Shown piece by piece: positions 1 to 9,868 of a stretch of DNA of 64,000 bases. Under the pieces are notes generated by a model. That model was not told the DNA's origin. It worked only from the letters and a program-made list of their open reading frames with translations, and searched no databases. Source of the DNA: Sphingomonas rosea (GTDB lineage: Bacteria; Pseudomonadota; Alphaproteobacteria; Sphingomonadales; Sphingomonadaceae); the NCBI RefSeq assembly GCF_039538065.1, contig NZ_BAABBR010000001.1, positions 968,501-1,032,500 of the forward strand. The letters run 5' to 3'. Position 1 is the first letter of the stretch. The number at the start of each line of letters is the position of its first letter. The position numbers and the translations under genes are program-made.

Positions 1-1824
1 GCGACCACCACGCCCGATCCGCTGGTGGTCCCACCGCCCGAAACCGCTGCTGCCGAGGCGGCGCCCGCCGCAACCGCCCCGGCGCCGGTTCCGGCGCGTA
101 ATGCGCAGCTCGCCGCCTTCTTCGAGGAATATGACAAGGCCAGCCTCGCCCTGTCGCCGCTGTCGAAGGCCTATCGCGGGATCAAGGACGCCGATTACGG
201 CAAGTGGGACGAGCTGAGCGACGCCGCCGAGGAGCGCGACCGGGCCCTCGACCGGCGTTATCTCGCAGATCTTCGCCAGCGCTTTCCGCGCGCCTCGCTC
301 AGCCCCGACGACCAGCTGAGCTACGACCTGTTCGAATATCGCATCGCACGCAGCGAATCGCTTTATCCCTATCGCAAGAACGGGCTCGTCTTCGACCAGA
401 TGAACGGCGCGCAGAGCGACGGGCCGGCCTTCCTCATCAACATCCACAAGGTCGCCAGCGTCGCGGACGCCGAGGCCTATGTCAGCCGCATCTCGGCCAT
501 CGCCACCTATCTCGACCAGTCGGTGGCCGAGGCGAACGCGCGTGCGGCCAACGGCGTGCTCGCGCCCCGGTGGGTCTATCCCTACGTTATCGCCGACAGC
601 CGCAACCTCATTCGCGGCGCGCCCTTCGACAAGGGCGCCGACAACGACCTGTGGGCCGACTTCAAGGCCAAGGTCGGCAAGCTCGACGCCGATGCCGCGA
701 CCAAGGCGCGGCTGCTCGAGGCGGGGCGAACGGCGATGGTTCGCGACCTCAAGCCCGCCTACAGCCGTGTCATCACGGCGATGCAGGCGCAAATGGCCAA
801 GGCCGGGACCGACGACGGCATCTGGCGCTTCCCCAATGGCGCGGCGGAATATCAGGCCCGGCTGAAATTTTACACGACGACCGACTTCACTCCCGACCAG
901 GTCCACGAGCTCGGCCTCGCGCAGGTCGCGCGGATTCACGGGGAGATGACCGCGCTCAAGGACAAGGTGGGCTTCAAGGGCTCGCTGCAGGACTTCTTCA
1001 AGTTCATGCGCGAGGACAAGCGCTTCTATTATCCCAACACGGCGGCCGGAAAGCAGACCTATCTCGACGAGAGCCTGAAGGCGCAGCAGCAGGTCCAGGC
1101 GGCGCTTCCGCGCTTCTTTGGCCGGCTGCCCAAGACCGCGCTCCTGATCAAGCCGGTCGAGGCGTTCCGCGAGAAGAGCGCGGGCAAGGCCTTCTACCAG
1201 GACCCGCCGCCCGATGGTTCGCGCCCGGGCACCTATTACGTCAACCTCTACAACATGAACGACATGCCTTCGATCGAGGTCGAGGCGCTGTTCTGCCACG
1301 AGGGCATCCCCGGCCACCACCTCCAGGGCGCGCTGCTGAGCGAGCTCGGCGAAGGCGAGGTGCCGCCCTTCCGCCAGTTCTCGGGCTATACCGCGACCGA
1401 CGAGGGCTGGGGCCTCTACGCCGAGAAATTGTGCAAGGAGATGGGGCTCTACCAGGATCCCTATCGCGACTTCGGGCGCTTGCAGCTCGAGCTTCACCGG
1501 GCGATCCGGCTGGTGGTCGACAGCGGCATCCACCACAAGCGCTGGACCCGCGCGCAGGCGATCAAATATGTCGAGGACAACAGCGCCGACGCCAAGGGCG
1601 GGATTGTCAAGGCGATCGAGCGCTACATCGTCTATCCGGGCCAGGCGACGGCCTACATGATCGGCAAGCTGAAGATCGAGGAACTGCGCGCCAGGGCCAA
1701 GGCGCAGCTCGGCGCGCGCTACGACGACCGCCAGTTCCACGACACGATCCTGCTCGCCGGCTCGATGCCGCTCAGCATGCTCGAAAAGCGCGTCGACGAC
1801 TGGATCGCCCGGACCAAGGCCTAG
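1..1824 (+). CDS. DUF885 family secreted protein (5' partial)
   Basis: The frame is open through position 1, so the true start lies upstream; a GTG at 25 is only the first in-window start candidate. The first ~35 visible residues are Ala/Pro-rich, as often follows a signal peptide or lipoprotein leader. The body matches the DUF885 family, which is predicted to be metallopeptidase-like: it carries a CHEGIPGHH motif about residue 430, resembling an HExxH zinc site, followed by a GYTATDEGWGLYAEK motif typical of the family. Function of DUF885 proteins is mostly unknown and they are often exported. The next gene lies 58 bp downstream on the same strand behind its own promoter, so this gene is probably not part of the SUF operon. 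Confidence 0.85.
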   Translation, partial: ATTTPDPLVVPPPETAAAEAAPAATAPAPVPARNAQLAAFFEEYDKASLALSPLSKAYRGIKDADYGKWDELSDAAEERDRALDRRYLADLRQRFPRASLSPDDQLSYDLFEYRIARSESLYPYRKNGLVFDQMNGAQSDGPAFLINIHKVASVADAEAYVSRISAIATYLDQSVAEANARAANGVLAPRWVYPYVIADSRNLIRGAPFDKGADNDLWADFKAKVGKLDADAATKARLLEAGRTAMVRDLKPAYSRVITAMQAQMAKAGTDDGIWRFPNGAAEYQARLKFYTTTDFTPDQVHELGLAQVARIHGEMTALKDKVGFKGSLQDFFKFMREDKRFYYPNTAAGKQTYLDESLKAQQQVQAALPRFFGRLPKTALLIKPVEAFREKSAGKAFYQDPPPDGSRPGTYYVNLYNMNDMPSIEVEALFCHEGIPGHHLQGALLSELGEGEVPPFRQFSGYTATDEGWGLYAEKLCKEMGLYQDPYRDFGRLQLELHRAIRLVVDSGIHHKRWTRAQAIKYVEDNSADAKGGIVKAIERYIVYPGQATAYMIGKLKIEELRARAKAQLGARYDDRQFHDTILLAGSMPLSMLEKRVDDWIARTKA

Positions 1825-1835
1825 GCCCCGCCCGG

Positions 1836-1864
1836 TTGTGAATCGGAGTGTTCCGGCCTAAATA
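1836..1864 (+). promoter_or_regulatory. Candidate SUF operon promoter
   Basis: A TTGTGA box (1836-1841, 4/6 match to TTGACA) is separated by 17 nt from TAAATA (1859-1864, a weak -10). Transcription would start about 1871, giving a leader of only about 12 nt before the ATG at 1883. The -10 box lies inside the palindrome at 1845-1879. Read from sequence only; both boxes are imperfect. Confidence 0.4.
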
Positions 1865-1879
1865 GGACCGGAACACTCC
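1845..1879. promoter_or_regulatory. 12-bp perfect inverted repeat, candidate operator for the Rrf2 regulator
   Basis: Arms GGAGTGTTCCGG (1845-1856) and CCGGAACACTCC (1868-1879) are exactly complementary around an 11-nt centre. The repeat ends 3 nt before the ATG of the Rrf2 gene and encloses the candidate -10. Rrf2/IscR-type regulators commonly control their own SUF or ISC operon through a dyad near the promoter, so autoregulation is the natural reading. A terminator for the upstream gene is less likely because no T-tract follows either arm. Confidence 0.6.
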
Positions 1880-1882
1880 ACT

Positions 1883-2304
1883 ATGCGACTGACCCACCTT
1901 GCCGACTATGCGGTCGTGATCCTGACCGCTGCCGCCCAGCACTCGGGCGAGGAGCGCCTCAACGCGTCCGCGCTGTCGGCCGAGACGGGGGTCCCGCTGC
2001 CCACTGCGCAGAAGCTGCTCGGCAAGCTCGCCGCGGCCGGTCTCCTCCAGTCGCACCGCGGGGTCGGGGGCGGAATAGCCTTCGCCCGCGCGCCGGACGC
2101 GATCACGCTCGCCGACATCATCGAGGCGGTCGAGGGACCGATCGCGATGACCCAGTGCAGCGGCTCGGACGAGGCCAGCGACTGCGCCCTCGATGCCCGC
2201 TGCCGGTTGAAGCCGCACATGAACATCGTCAGCCGGACGGTGCGCGACGCGCTCGCCGGCGTGACCCTCGAGCATTTGGCGTCTGAGCGCCGCATGGAAA
2301 TCGC

Positions 2305-2308
<4 letters not shown>
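1883..2308 (+). CDS. Rrf2 family SUF-system transcriptional regulator
   Basis: A 141-residue Rrf2 protein: N-terminal winged helix ([14 protein letters not shown] opening and a [18 protein letters not shown] recognition region) and a C-terminal three-cysteine loop about residues 93-108 with spacing C-x8-C-x5-C. In IscR-like Rrf2 proteins this loop binds an Fe-S cluster; the wider first spacing is typical of the SUF-linked branch rather than classic IscR (C-x5-C-x5-C). It is the first gene of the operon and its stop overlaps sufB as ATGA, so regulator and scaffold are translationally coupled. Most likely it senses Fe-S status and represses its own operon through the palindrome immediately upstream. 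Ligand and sign of regulation are inferred. Confidence 0.9.
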
Positions 2309-3785
<1,477 letters not shown>

Positions 3786-3786
<1 letters not shown>

Positions 3787-4178
3787 TGGTGCTGGCGTTC
3801 GTAGCACTTGCCGCGTCGATGCAGGTCGCCGCGCCGGCCCCCGGACCGGCGTCCGAAGTGGTCGTGATGGGCCAGAAGCTCAAGAACTGGCGCGCGTCGG
3901 TCCGCGACCGGAACGGCAGGGTCGACTGCAAGGTCAAGGTGTCGTCCGGCGACAAGGAAATCGACGCCGTCGGCTGTCAGGCCATGACGACCTGCATGGC
4001 GCAGATGCGGCCGCGTCTTCCCTCCACCATCGACAAGAGCCTTTCCGCGGCAGAGCGCGAGGCGAACAACCAGTCGCTGAACCGCGATCTGACCGCCTGC
4101 GTGAAGACCAATCACGATACCGGCCTCGCAGCGCTGGCCGAGCGCCGGTACCAGGCGCGGCAGGGCGCCCGGCGGTGA
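3786..4178 (+). CDS. Unknown small four-cysteine protein inside the SUF operon
   Basis: 130 residues from ATG 3786, which shares its A with the sufB stop (TGATG); a GTG one codon earlier at 3783 is an alternative. The first ~17 residues are hydrophobic (MVLAFVALAASMQVAA) followed by an Ala/Pro/Gly linker, resembling a short signal peptide but with no basic n-region. The rest is charged, with four cysteines at about 48, 64, 70 and 105, arranged as C-x15-C-x5-C-x~34-C. If exported, these could form two disulfides; if cytosolic, they could touch iron or sulfur. I do not recognise the family. Position and tight coupling to sufB and to the next gene suggest co-expression with Fe-S assembly, but function is unknown. 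Confidence 0.75.
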
Positions 4179-4555
4179 TCGCGCTCGCCCTCCTCGCGTC
4201 CATCTCGGACGACATCGACACGCTCGGCACGGCGGTGGCGAAGTGCGATCGGCCGGTGGTCAACACCACCATGTCGGCCGAGATGGGTCGCCGCAGCGAC
4301 TTCCTCCGGCAGGCATTCCGCGAGCAGGAGGCGATCGTCGCCGCGCGCCGCGACCTTGCCCAGCGCCGCCTCGCGCTGCGCAGCAACGTCGGCGCACAGG
4401 CGCCCGGCCTCGCCGCGCTCGATACCGAGGGGGCGATCATCGAAGACCGCCAGCGCGCATTGAACGACCAGCGCCTCCTCGAAAACCTTCGGCAGGAGTC
4501 GATGGACCAGCTCCGCCGACTCTTCCTCCAGAATTGCGCACCCGGAAAGAATTGA
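4175..4555 (+). CDS. Unknown small coiled-coil protein inside the SUF operon
   Basis: 126 residues starting at GTG 4175, overlapping the previous stop as GTGA; the stop overlaps sufC as TGATG. It opens with a short hydrophobic stretch (MIALALLASI) that could be a minimal signal sequence, then a long helical, Arg/Gln/Glu-rich segment (about residues 35-118) with heptad-like leucine spacing, predicted coiled coil. There are only two cysteines, near each end (about 24 and 122), so one terminal disulfide is possible. No family recognised. Like its upstream neighbour it is wedged between sufB and sufC; the two probably act together, which is inference from position. Confidence 0.75.
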   Translation: MIALALLASISDDIDTLGTAVAKCDRPVVNTTMSAEMGRRSDFLRQAFREQEAIVAARRDLAQRRLALRSNVGAQAPGLAALDTEGAIIEDRQRALNDQRLLENLRQESMDQLRRLFLQNCAPGKN

Positions 4556-5295
4556 TGCTCACGATTACCGACCTTCACGCGACCGTCGCCGACAAGCCGA
4601 TCCTGAACGGCCTGTCGCTCACCGTGCCCGCCGGCGAAGTCCATGCGATCATGGGCCCCAATGGCGCGGGCAAGTCGACCCTCGCCTACACGCTCGGCGG
4701 TCGCCCGGGCTATGAGGTGACCGGGGGCTCCGTCAGCCTCGACGGGCAGGACCTGCTCGCGATGGAGCCGCACGAGCGCGCCGCCGCGGGGCTTTTCCTC
4801 GGCTTCCAGTATCCGGTCGAAATCCCCGGCGTCTCCTCGATGCAGTTCATCCGCGAGAGCCTGAACGCCCAGCGTCGCGCGCGCGGCGAGCCCGAGCTCA
4901 GCGGCGCCGAATTCATCCGCCTCGCCAAGGCCGAAGCGGCCGAGCTCGGCATGGACGTCGACATGCTCAAGCGCCCGGTCAACGTCGGCTTCTCGGGCGG
5001 CGAGAAGAAGCGCGCCGAGATGGTGCAAATGGGGATCATGCGGCCGAGGTTCGCCGTCCTCGACGAGACCGACAGCGGGCTCGACATCGACGCGCTTCGG
5101 ATCGTCGGCGCGGGCATCAACCGGATCATGCGCGCGCCCGACCGCGGCGTGCTGCTCATCACCCACTATCAGCGGCTGCTCGACTATGTGCAGCCCGACC
5201 GCGTCCACGTGCTGACCGCCGGCCGGATCACCCGCTCGGGCGGGCCGGAGCTGGCCCACGAACTCGAGCGCGGGGGCTACGCCGAGGTCGCATGA
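4555..5295 (+). CDS. sufC: Fe-S cluster assembly ATPase SufC
   Basis: 246 residues, the usual SufC length. ABC-type ATPase with Walker A GPNGAGKST (34-42), a SufC-type signature SGGEKKR (about 147-153), Walker B FAVLDETDSGLD and the switch histidine in LLITHYQRLL. SufC powers conformational change of the SufBCD scaffold. The start is ATG 4555, overlapping the preceding TGA; an open frame continues upstream to 4243 but lies over the small gene in another frame and lacks SufC homology, so it was rejected. The stop overlaps sufD as ATGA. Confidence 0.97.
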   Translation: MLTITDLHATVADKPILNGLSLTVPAGEVHAIMGPNGAGKSTLAYTLGGRPGYEVTGGSVSLDGQDLLAMEPHERAAAGLFLGFQYPVEIPGVSSMQFIRESLNAQRRARGEPELSGAEFIRLAKAEAAELGMDVDMLKRPVNVGFSGGEKKRAEMVQMGIMRPRFAVLDETDSGLDIDALRIVGAGINRIMRAPDRGVLLITHYQRLLDYVQPDRVHVLTAGRITRSGGPELAHELERGGYAEVA

Positions 5296-6044
5296 GCGCC
5301 ATCGCCACCCTTCCGACCCGCAAGGACGAGGCGTATCGCTACGCCGACTTCGCCGCGCTCGACCGCGTCTGGCACGAGCTTGCGCCACCGCGCGAGATCG
5401 TCATCCCGGCGGGCGAAAGCCACAGCCATGTGCTCGTCGCCGGGGCCGAACCGGTCGAGATCCACCGCGCGACGGTGATCGTCGAGGCCGGCGCGTCGCT
5501 GGCACTGTTCGCGCTCAATGGCTGCACCGAATATGGCCGGATCGAAGTCGACGTGACCGTTCGCGAGGGCGGGCACTTCACGCTCCAGGCGGCCAATATC
5601 GCGGGCGGGTCGGCGACCCAGGAGATCGTCACGGTCGTCCGTCACGTCGAGCCCGAAGGCACCTCCAACCAGGTCGTCCGCAGCGTGCTCGCGGGCAAGG
5701 CGACCGGCTCCTACCTCGGCAAGGTCGCGGTCGCGCGCCACGCCCAGAAGGTCGATGGCGAACAGTCGGTCAAGGCGATGCTCCTCGACCGCGGCGCCAC
5801 CGCCAACTGCAAGCCCGAGCTCGAAATCTACGCCGACGACGTCAAATGCGCGCACGGCGCCAGCGTCGGCGAGCTCGATCCCGACCAGCTGTTCTACGCC
5901 TTGTCGCGCGGGCTCGATCCCGCCAGCGCCAAGGCGCTGCTGCTTGAGGGCTTCGTCCTCCAATTGTGGGACGAGGCGCCCGACGACCGGCGCGAGGAGC
6001 TGGTCGAGCAGACCCGCCGCCTGCTCCGGACGGTGTCCGCATGA
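5292..6044 (+). CDS. sufD: Fe-S cluster assembly protein SufD
   Basis: 250 residues, shorter than E. coli SufD (about 423) because the N-terminal helical region is reduced; the beta-helix core and C-terminal helices shared with SufB are kept. The C-terminal motif KCAHGASVGELDPDQLFYALSRG contains H188, which lines up with the catalytically important His360 of E. coli SufD at the SufB-SufD interface. SufD pairs with SufB and is also linked to iron acquisition. ATG overlaps the sufC stop (ATGA) and its own stop overlaps sufS (ATGA). Short SufD forms are known in other bacteria, so this is not evidence of truncation. Confidence 0.94.
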   Translation: MSAIATLPTRKDEAYRYADFAALDRVWHELAPPREIVIPAGESHSHVLVAGAEPVEIHRATVIVEAGASLALFALNGCTEYGRIEVDVTVREGGHFTLQAANIAGGSATQEIVTVVRHVEPEGTSNQVVRSVLAGKATGSYLGKVAVARHAQKVDGEQSVKAMLLDRGATANCKPELEIYADDVKCAHGASVGELDPDQLFYALSRGLDPASAKALLLEGFVLQLWDEAPDDRREELVEQTRRLLRTVSA

Positions 6045-7231
6045 ACATCCAGTCGTCCCTCGCCGCGCCGCTCGACGTTCGCGACCAGTTTCCGGCGATC
6101 GCCGGCTGGCATTACCTCGACAGCGCCGTCTCCGCGCAGAAGCCGCAGGCGGTGATCGACGCCATCACCCGCGCCTATGCGCAGGATTATGCGAGCGTGC
6201 ATCGCGGGGTCTACCAGCGCTCGGCCGACATGACGCTCGCCTATGAGGCGGCGCGGGCCCGCGCCGGCAATTTCATCGGCGGCGCGGCGGAGGAGACGAT
6301 CTTCACCCGCGGCGCGACCGAGGCGATCAACCTCGTGGCGCAGCGCTTGCCGAAGAACGGCCGCACCCGGGTCCTCCTGTCCGCGCTCGAACATCACTCG
6401 AACATCGTGCCGTGGCAGCTCGCGGGCTATGCCATCGACGTCGTGCCGCTGACGCCGGACGGCCGGATCGACCTCGACGCGGCCGAGGCGATGATCAGCG
6501 AAGACCATCGCGTCGTCGCTTTTGCCCATGTTTCCAACGTCTTGGGCTCGGTCCTCGAAGCCCCCCGAACGGCCGAGATCGCGCACTCGAAGGGCGCGCT
6601 CCTGCTCCTCGACGGCTGCCAGGCCTCACCCCGCATAAGCGTGATGATCGATAAGATCGGCGCCGACTTCTATGCCTATTCGGGCCACAAGCTGTACGGC
6701 CCGACCGGCATCGGCGTGCTCTGGGGCCGCCGCGACCTCCTCGAAAGCATGCCGCCGTGGCAGGGCGGCGGGGCGATGATCGACCGGGTAACCTTCGAAG
6801 GCACCACCTTCATGCCCCCGCCGCAGCGCTTCGAGGCCGGCACCCCGCACATCGTCGGCGGGATCGGCCTCGCGTCCGCGATCGACTGGGTGGAAGGCAT
6901 TGGGGTCGAGCGGATCCATGCCCACGAAGCCGCGCTCGTCGCCGAGACCCGCGAGCGTCTGACGTCGCTTGACGGCGTCACCCTCTACGGGCCCGAGGAC
7001 AGCGCGGGCATCGTCAGTTTCACGCTCGACGGGGTGCATCCGCACGACGTCGGCACCATATTGGACGATGCGGGCGTCGCGATCCGCGCGGGCCATCATT
7101 GCGCGCAGCCCCTGATGGCGCTGCTCGGGGTCCCGGCCACCTGCCGCGCGAGCTTTGCGGCGCATTCGGACAGCAGCGACATCGACGCCCTCGTCGATGG
7201 GCTCAAACAAGTGAAACGGATCTTCGGATGA
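6041..7231 (+). CDS. sufS: Cysteine desulfurase SufS
   Basis: 396 residues, class-II (SufS/CsdA) PLP-dependent desulfurase that takes sulfur from cysteine and passes it as persulfide to the SUF scaffold. K217 in YSGHKLYGPTG is the PLP lysine, and C354 in AGHHCAQPLM is the persulfide cysteine, in the short loop typical of class II. The substrate-binding ALEHHSNIVPWQ motif is present. ATG 6041 overlaps the sufD stop (ATGA). No sufE or sufU gene is visible in the cluster, so the sulfur-transfer partner must lie elsewhere or be replaced. Confidence 0.96.
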   Translation: MNIQSSLAAPLDVRDQFPAIAGWHYLDSAVSAQKPQAVIDAITRAYAQDYASVHRGVYQRSADMTLAYEAARARAGNFIGGAAEETIFTRGATEAINLVAQRLPKNGRTRVLLSALEHHSNIVPWQLAGYAIDVVPLTPDGRIDLDAAEAMISEDHRVVAFAHVSNVLGSVLEAPRTAEIAHSKGALLLLDGCQASPRISVMIDKIGADFYAYSGHKLYGPTGIGVLWGRRDLLESMPPWQGGGAMIDRVTFEGTTFMPPPQRFEAGTPHIVGGIGLASAIDWVEGIGVERIHAHEAALVAETRERLTSLDGVTLYGPEDSAGIVSFTLDGVHPHDVGTILDDAGVAIRAGHHCAQPLMALLGVPATCRASFAAHSDSSDIDALVDGLKQVKRIFG

Positions 7232-7698
7232 ACGAGGAACGCAAGATCGCAATCGAAGAGGTGGACGCCGTGGCGCCGCCGCCCAAGGCGCGGGTCGAGC
7301 AGGAAAGCGCGGCCGAGACGTTCGAGCGCAAGCGCGACTATCTCGCCGGCTTCCTCAGCGAAACGCCGCCCGAGGCGCCGGTCGGCGGTGCGGGCGGCGA
7401 CCTGCAGGCCGCGATCGTCGAGACGCTCAAGACCATCTACGATCCGGAGATCCCGGTCGACATCTACGAGCTCGGCCTCATCTACGACGTCAGCGTCACC
7501 GACGAGGGCGACGCGACCGTGCTGATGACGCTGACCACGCCGCATTGTCCGGTCGCCGAATCGATGCCCGGCGAGGTCGAGATCCGCGTCCTGTCGGTCC
7601 CGGGGGTCCGCGACGCCGAGGTGAAGCTCGTCTGGGATCCGCCGTGGGACCCGTCGAAGATGAGCGACGAAGCGCGGCTCGAATTGGGAATGCTGTGA
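7228..7698 (+). CDS. sufT: SUF system maturation factor, SufT/MIP18 (DUF59) family
   Basis: 156 residues. The C-terminal ~100 residues are a DUF59/MIP18 domain: AIVETLKTIYDPEIPVDIYELGLIYDV, then LTTPHCPVAESM with the conserved cysteine and a WDPPWDPSKM ending characteristic of SufT-type proteins. The N-terminal ~55 residues are a low-complexity Ala/Glu/Pro tail, common in alphaproteobacterial versions. Such proteins help deliver or mature Fe-S clusters. The start at ATG 7228 overlaps the sufS stop (ATGA) and the stop overlaps sufA (TGATG). Confidence 0.93.
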   Translation: MNEERKIAIEEVDAVAPPPKARVEQESAAETFERKRDYLAGFLSETPPEAPVGGAGGDLQAAIVETLKTIYDPEIPVDIYELGLIYDVSVTDEGDATVLMTLTTPHCPVAESMPGEVEIRVLSVPGVRDAEVKLVWDPPWDPSKMSDEARLELGML

Positions 7699-8054
7699 TG
7701 AGCGAGACCAAGCTGCGCGTGCGCCCCGCCGCGATTACCCTGACCCCGGCTGCCGAGCGCCGCGTCGCCGACCTGATGGCGAAGGCGCCTTCCGACGCGA
7801 TCGGCGTCAAGCTCTCGACCCCGCGGCGCGGCTGCTCGGGGCTGGCCTATTCGGTCGACTATGTGACCAGCGAGGACAAATTCGACGAGAAGATCGAGAC
7901 CCCGGGCGGGACCTTCTACGTCGATGGCGGCTCGATCCTCTATCTCATCGGCTCGGTGATGGACTGGCGCGAGGACGACTTCACCGCCGGCTTCGTGTTC
8001 GAGAACCCCAACGCCAAGGGCAGCTGCGGCTGCGGCGAGAGCTTCACCGTCTGA
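7698..8054 (+). CDS. sufA: A-type Fe-S carrier SufA/IscA/ErpA family
   Basis: 118 residues, the normal length of A-type carriers that receive Fe-S clusters and hand them to apo-proteins. The three invariant cysteines are present: C46 (RRGCSGLAY) and the C-terminal C110-G-C112 pair (GSCGCGESF). It closes the SUF operon and its ATG shares a base with the sufT stop. The last 11 bp (8044-8054) overlap the end of the convergent hydrolase gene, leaving no room for a separate terminator. Confidence 0.96.
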   Translation: MSETKLRVRPAAITLTPAAERRVADLMAKAPSDAIGVKLSTPRRGCSGLAYSVDYVTSEDKFDEKIETPGGTFYVDGGSILYLIGSVMDWREDDFTAGFVFENPNAKGSCGCGESFTV

Positions 8055-8946
8055 GGAAAGCGGCAAGCTCGGCAGCGAAGCGGTCGGGCTGGTCGAGCAT
8101 GATGAAGTGGGCGCTGTCCGTGATCGGCACCAGCTTCGCCCTGGGCTGCGCGGCATAATCGCGAATATAGACCTCGTCGGTCGTGCTCGCGGGGTCGCTC
8201 TGGTGGAGGACGGTCATCGGCACCGCGATCTTCGCGATGTCCTTGCGCAGGTCCGTCACCACGTCCTCGTACATCGCCTGGCCGACCACCAGCGGATCGG
8301 CGTTGAGTGACCAGGCGGCGACCTTGCGGCGGCCCTCGGGGGTGTTCGACATGCCGTTCTGCGGATCGCCGGTGACCGGCTGGCCCGCGCGGGCGCGCAT
8401 CGCCTCGGCGTTGCGCGCCATCATGTCGCGCATCATCGCCGCGCGGGGCTCGACGCTGGCGGCGGTGCCCTCGGGATCCATCAGCACGCCGAAGAAGGGC
8501 AAAGCGTCGACCACCATCAGCCGGTCGACCTGTTCGGGGTGCTCGATCCCCATGCGCATGGCGAGCAGGCCGCCGAGGCTGTGGCCGACGATGGCCGCCT
8601 TGCCGGGGTTCCTAGCGGCCTTCAGCTCGGCCGAGATGTCCGCCAGCACGCCGTCGAGGAGGCCCGGCTTCGCCGCTCCCTCGGGCGCGCGGGGGGTGGC
8701 GAAACCATTGACCTCGACCAGCAGGACGCGGTGATCGGCGGCGAGGGTCGGCACGACCCGGTCCCACACGGCCGCGGGTGACGAGAGGCCGGGGATCAGC
8801 ACTACCACCGGGCCGCGGCTCCCGACCCACTTGAGGCTGGTCCGGGAAGGCATGGTCCTGGCTGCCGTTGCGCTGGCCTGGGCAAAGGCCGGGACTGCGG
8901 GGAGCGCAACCGACAGCACGGCAGCGGCGAGGAGATGGCGGATCAT
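8044..8946 (-). CDS. Secreted alpha/beta hydrolase
   Basis: 300 residues with a clear signal peptide (MIRHLLAAAVLSVALPAVPAFAQ, cleavage about residue 23). Alpha/beta-hydrolase fold: oxyanion-region IPGLSSPAAVWD (51-62), nucleophile elbow GHSLGG with S123, and a late His in ITDSAHFIMLDQP. Substrate cannot be told from sequence; periplasmic or secreted esterase-like enzymes of this type are common. It is convergent with and overlaps sufA by 11 bp. The XRE regulator ends 4 bp upstream of its start on the same strand, so co-transcription with the 9753-8951 pair is possible. Confidence 0.88.
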   Translation of the reverse strand: MIRHLLAAAVLSVALPAVPAFAQASATAARTMPSRTSLKWVGSRGPVVVLIPGLSSPAAVWDRVVPTLAADHRVLLVEVNGFATPRAPEGAAKPGLLDGVLADISAELKAARNPGKAAIVGHSLGGLLAMRMGIEHPEQVDRLMVVDALPFFGVLMDPEGTAASVEPRAAMMRDMMARNAEAMRARAGQPVTGDPQNGMSNTPEGRRKVAAWSLNADPLVVGQAMYEDVVTDLRKDIAKIAVPMTVLHQSDPASTTDEVYIRDYAAQPRAKLVPITDSAHFIMLDQPDRFAAELAAFLRR

Positions 8947-8950
8947 CGGA

Positions 8951-9151
8951 TCAATCCTTGGCGGGAGGGGTGAAGATGGCTTCGATCGGCAGGCCGAAGA
9001 TGTCGGCGATGCGGAAGGCGAGCGGGAGCGAGGGATCGTAGCGGCCGGTCTCGATCGCGTTGACGCTCTGGCGGGAGACGCCGAGCCGATCGGCCAGGTC
9101 CTGCTGGTTCCAATCCCGCTGGGCGCGGAGAACCTTGAGCTGGTTCAGCAC
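8951..9151 (-). CDS. XRE family transcriptional regulator (Cro/CI type)
   Basis: 66 residues, a stand-alone helix-turn-helix protein: MLNQLKVLRAQRDWNQQ, then DLADRLGVSRQSVNAIETGRYDPSL, then LAFRIADIFGLPIEAIF. This is the small YozG/Cro-like family with the GRYDPS motif. The GTG start at 9151 overlaps the stop of the membrane-protein gene upstream (GTGCTGA), so the two are coupled. Pairs of a small XRE regulator and a 4-6 TM protein are common and are likely autoregulated; the function of the membrane partner is generally unknown. Confidence 0.9.
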   Translation of the reverse strand: MLNQLKVLRAQRDWNQQDLADRLGVSRQSVNAIETGRYDPSLPLAFRIADIFGLPIEAIFTPPAKD

Positions 9152-9753
9152 GCGCTCTCTCCCTGGACGAGGCGCGCGATCCCGAGCCCGACCGCCCACA
9201 CCGGGAACGCGGCCCAGGCATCGACCCGCGGCGCGACGTCGAAGGCGTTCAGGAAGCCGTAGAGCGTCGCGACGGTCAGCAGCACGCCGGTGGCGATCAG
9301 CGACTGCTCGACGAAACGGCTGCGCAGATATTCATCGTCCTCCTCGCGCAGCAGCAGCGCCATCGCCCGGATCATGAAGATCACCGGAAGCGCGGCGGTG
9401 AAGGCGAGCATCACCCGCACTGCCATGCCGGGCGCGTAGGTCCGGGCGATCCACATCGCGGCGAAGAACAAGGCGACGTAGGCCAGGCTCGCGACCATGA
9501 AGCGCCGCGAATAGCGGTCCATCGCGGCCGACTTGATGCCCTTTTCCGCCATCGAACGGCGGGTCGCTCGGGCCATGGGGATGATCAGCAGGAACGAGGC
9601 AAGGAATAGCACCCACGAGAAGGGGCCGTCGATGACTCCGGCGACCTTGAGCGCCCCGGTACCGAAGGTCGCTGCGAGAAAGGCAGCGACCCACCGGCGA
9701 TTGCTTGGCGAAGGCTTCAACACGTCGTCGGTCATGGCAAGCACCCTTTTCAT
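9145..9753 (-). CDS. Integral membrane protein coupled to XRE regulator
   Basis: 202 residues with about six hydrophobic segments (for example AAFLAATFGTGALKVAGVI, FSWVLFLASFLLIIPMA, FMVASLAYVALFFAAMWIA, LIATGVLLTVATLYGFL, AWAAFPVWAVGLGIARL). Start taken at ATG 9753; a second ATG at 9735 is possible. No enzymatic motif is seen. The stop overlaps the following XRE gene, a recurring gene pair. Upstream, a perfect TTGACA (minus strand 9794-9789) and a near-palindrome around AAGCTT (about 9762-9772) precede the gene, a possible promoter and operator for the pair, although I see no good -10 at the right spacing. Confidence 0.8.
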   Translation of the reverse strand: MKRVLAMTDDVLKPSPSNRRWVAAFLAATFGTGALKVAGVIDGPFSWVLFLASFLLIIPMARATRRSMAEKGIKSAAMDRYSRRFMVASLAYVALFFAAMWIARTYAPGMAVRVMLAFTAALPVIFMIRAMALLLREEDDEYLRSRFVEQSLIATGVLLTVATLYGFLNAFDVAPRVDAWAAFPVWAVGLGIARLVQGESAC

Positions 9754-9868
9754 TCAGTAAAGGAAGCTTTCCACCATTAATTGCCCGATGTCAAGCGTCC
9801 TTTCCAGTGCCTCATCCGCGGTGGCGGGGGGTGCACAGGAAGGGGCGCCTCCGCTAGAGAGCGGCCCC

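Noticed and set aside
9762..9794. TTGACA plus AAGCTT near-palindrome upstream of the XRE-coupled membrane protein
   Set aside because: The -35 box is perfect but no acceptable -10 lies 16-18 nt away, so it is mentioned only in the gene entry.
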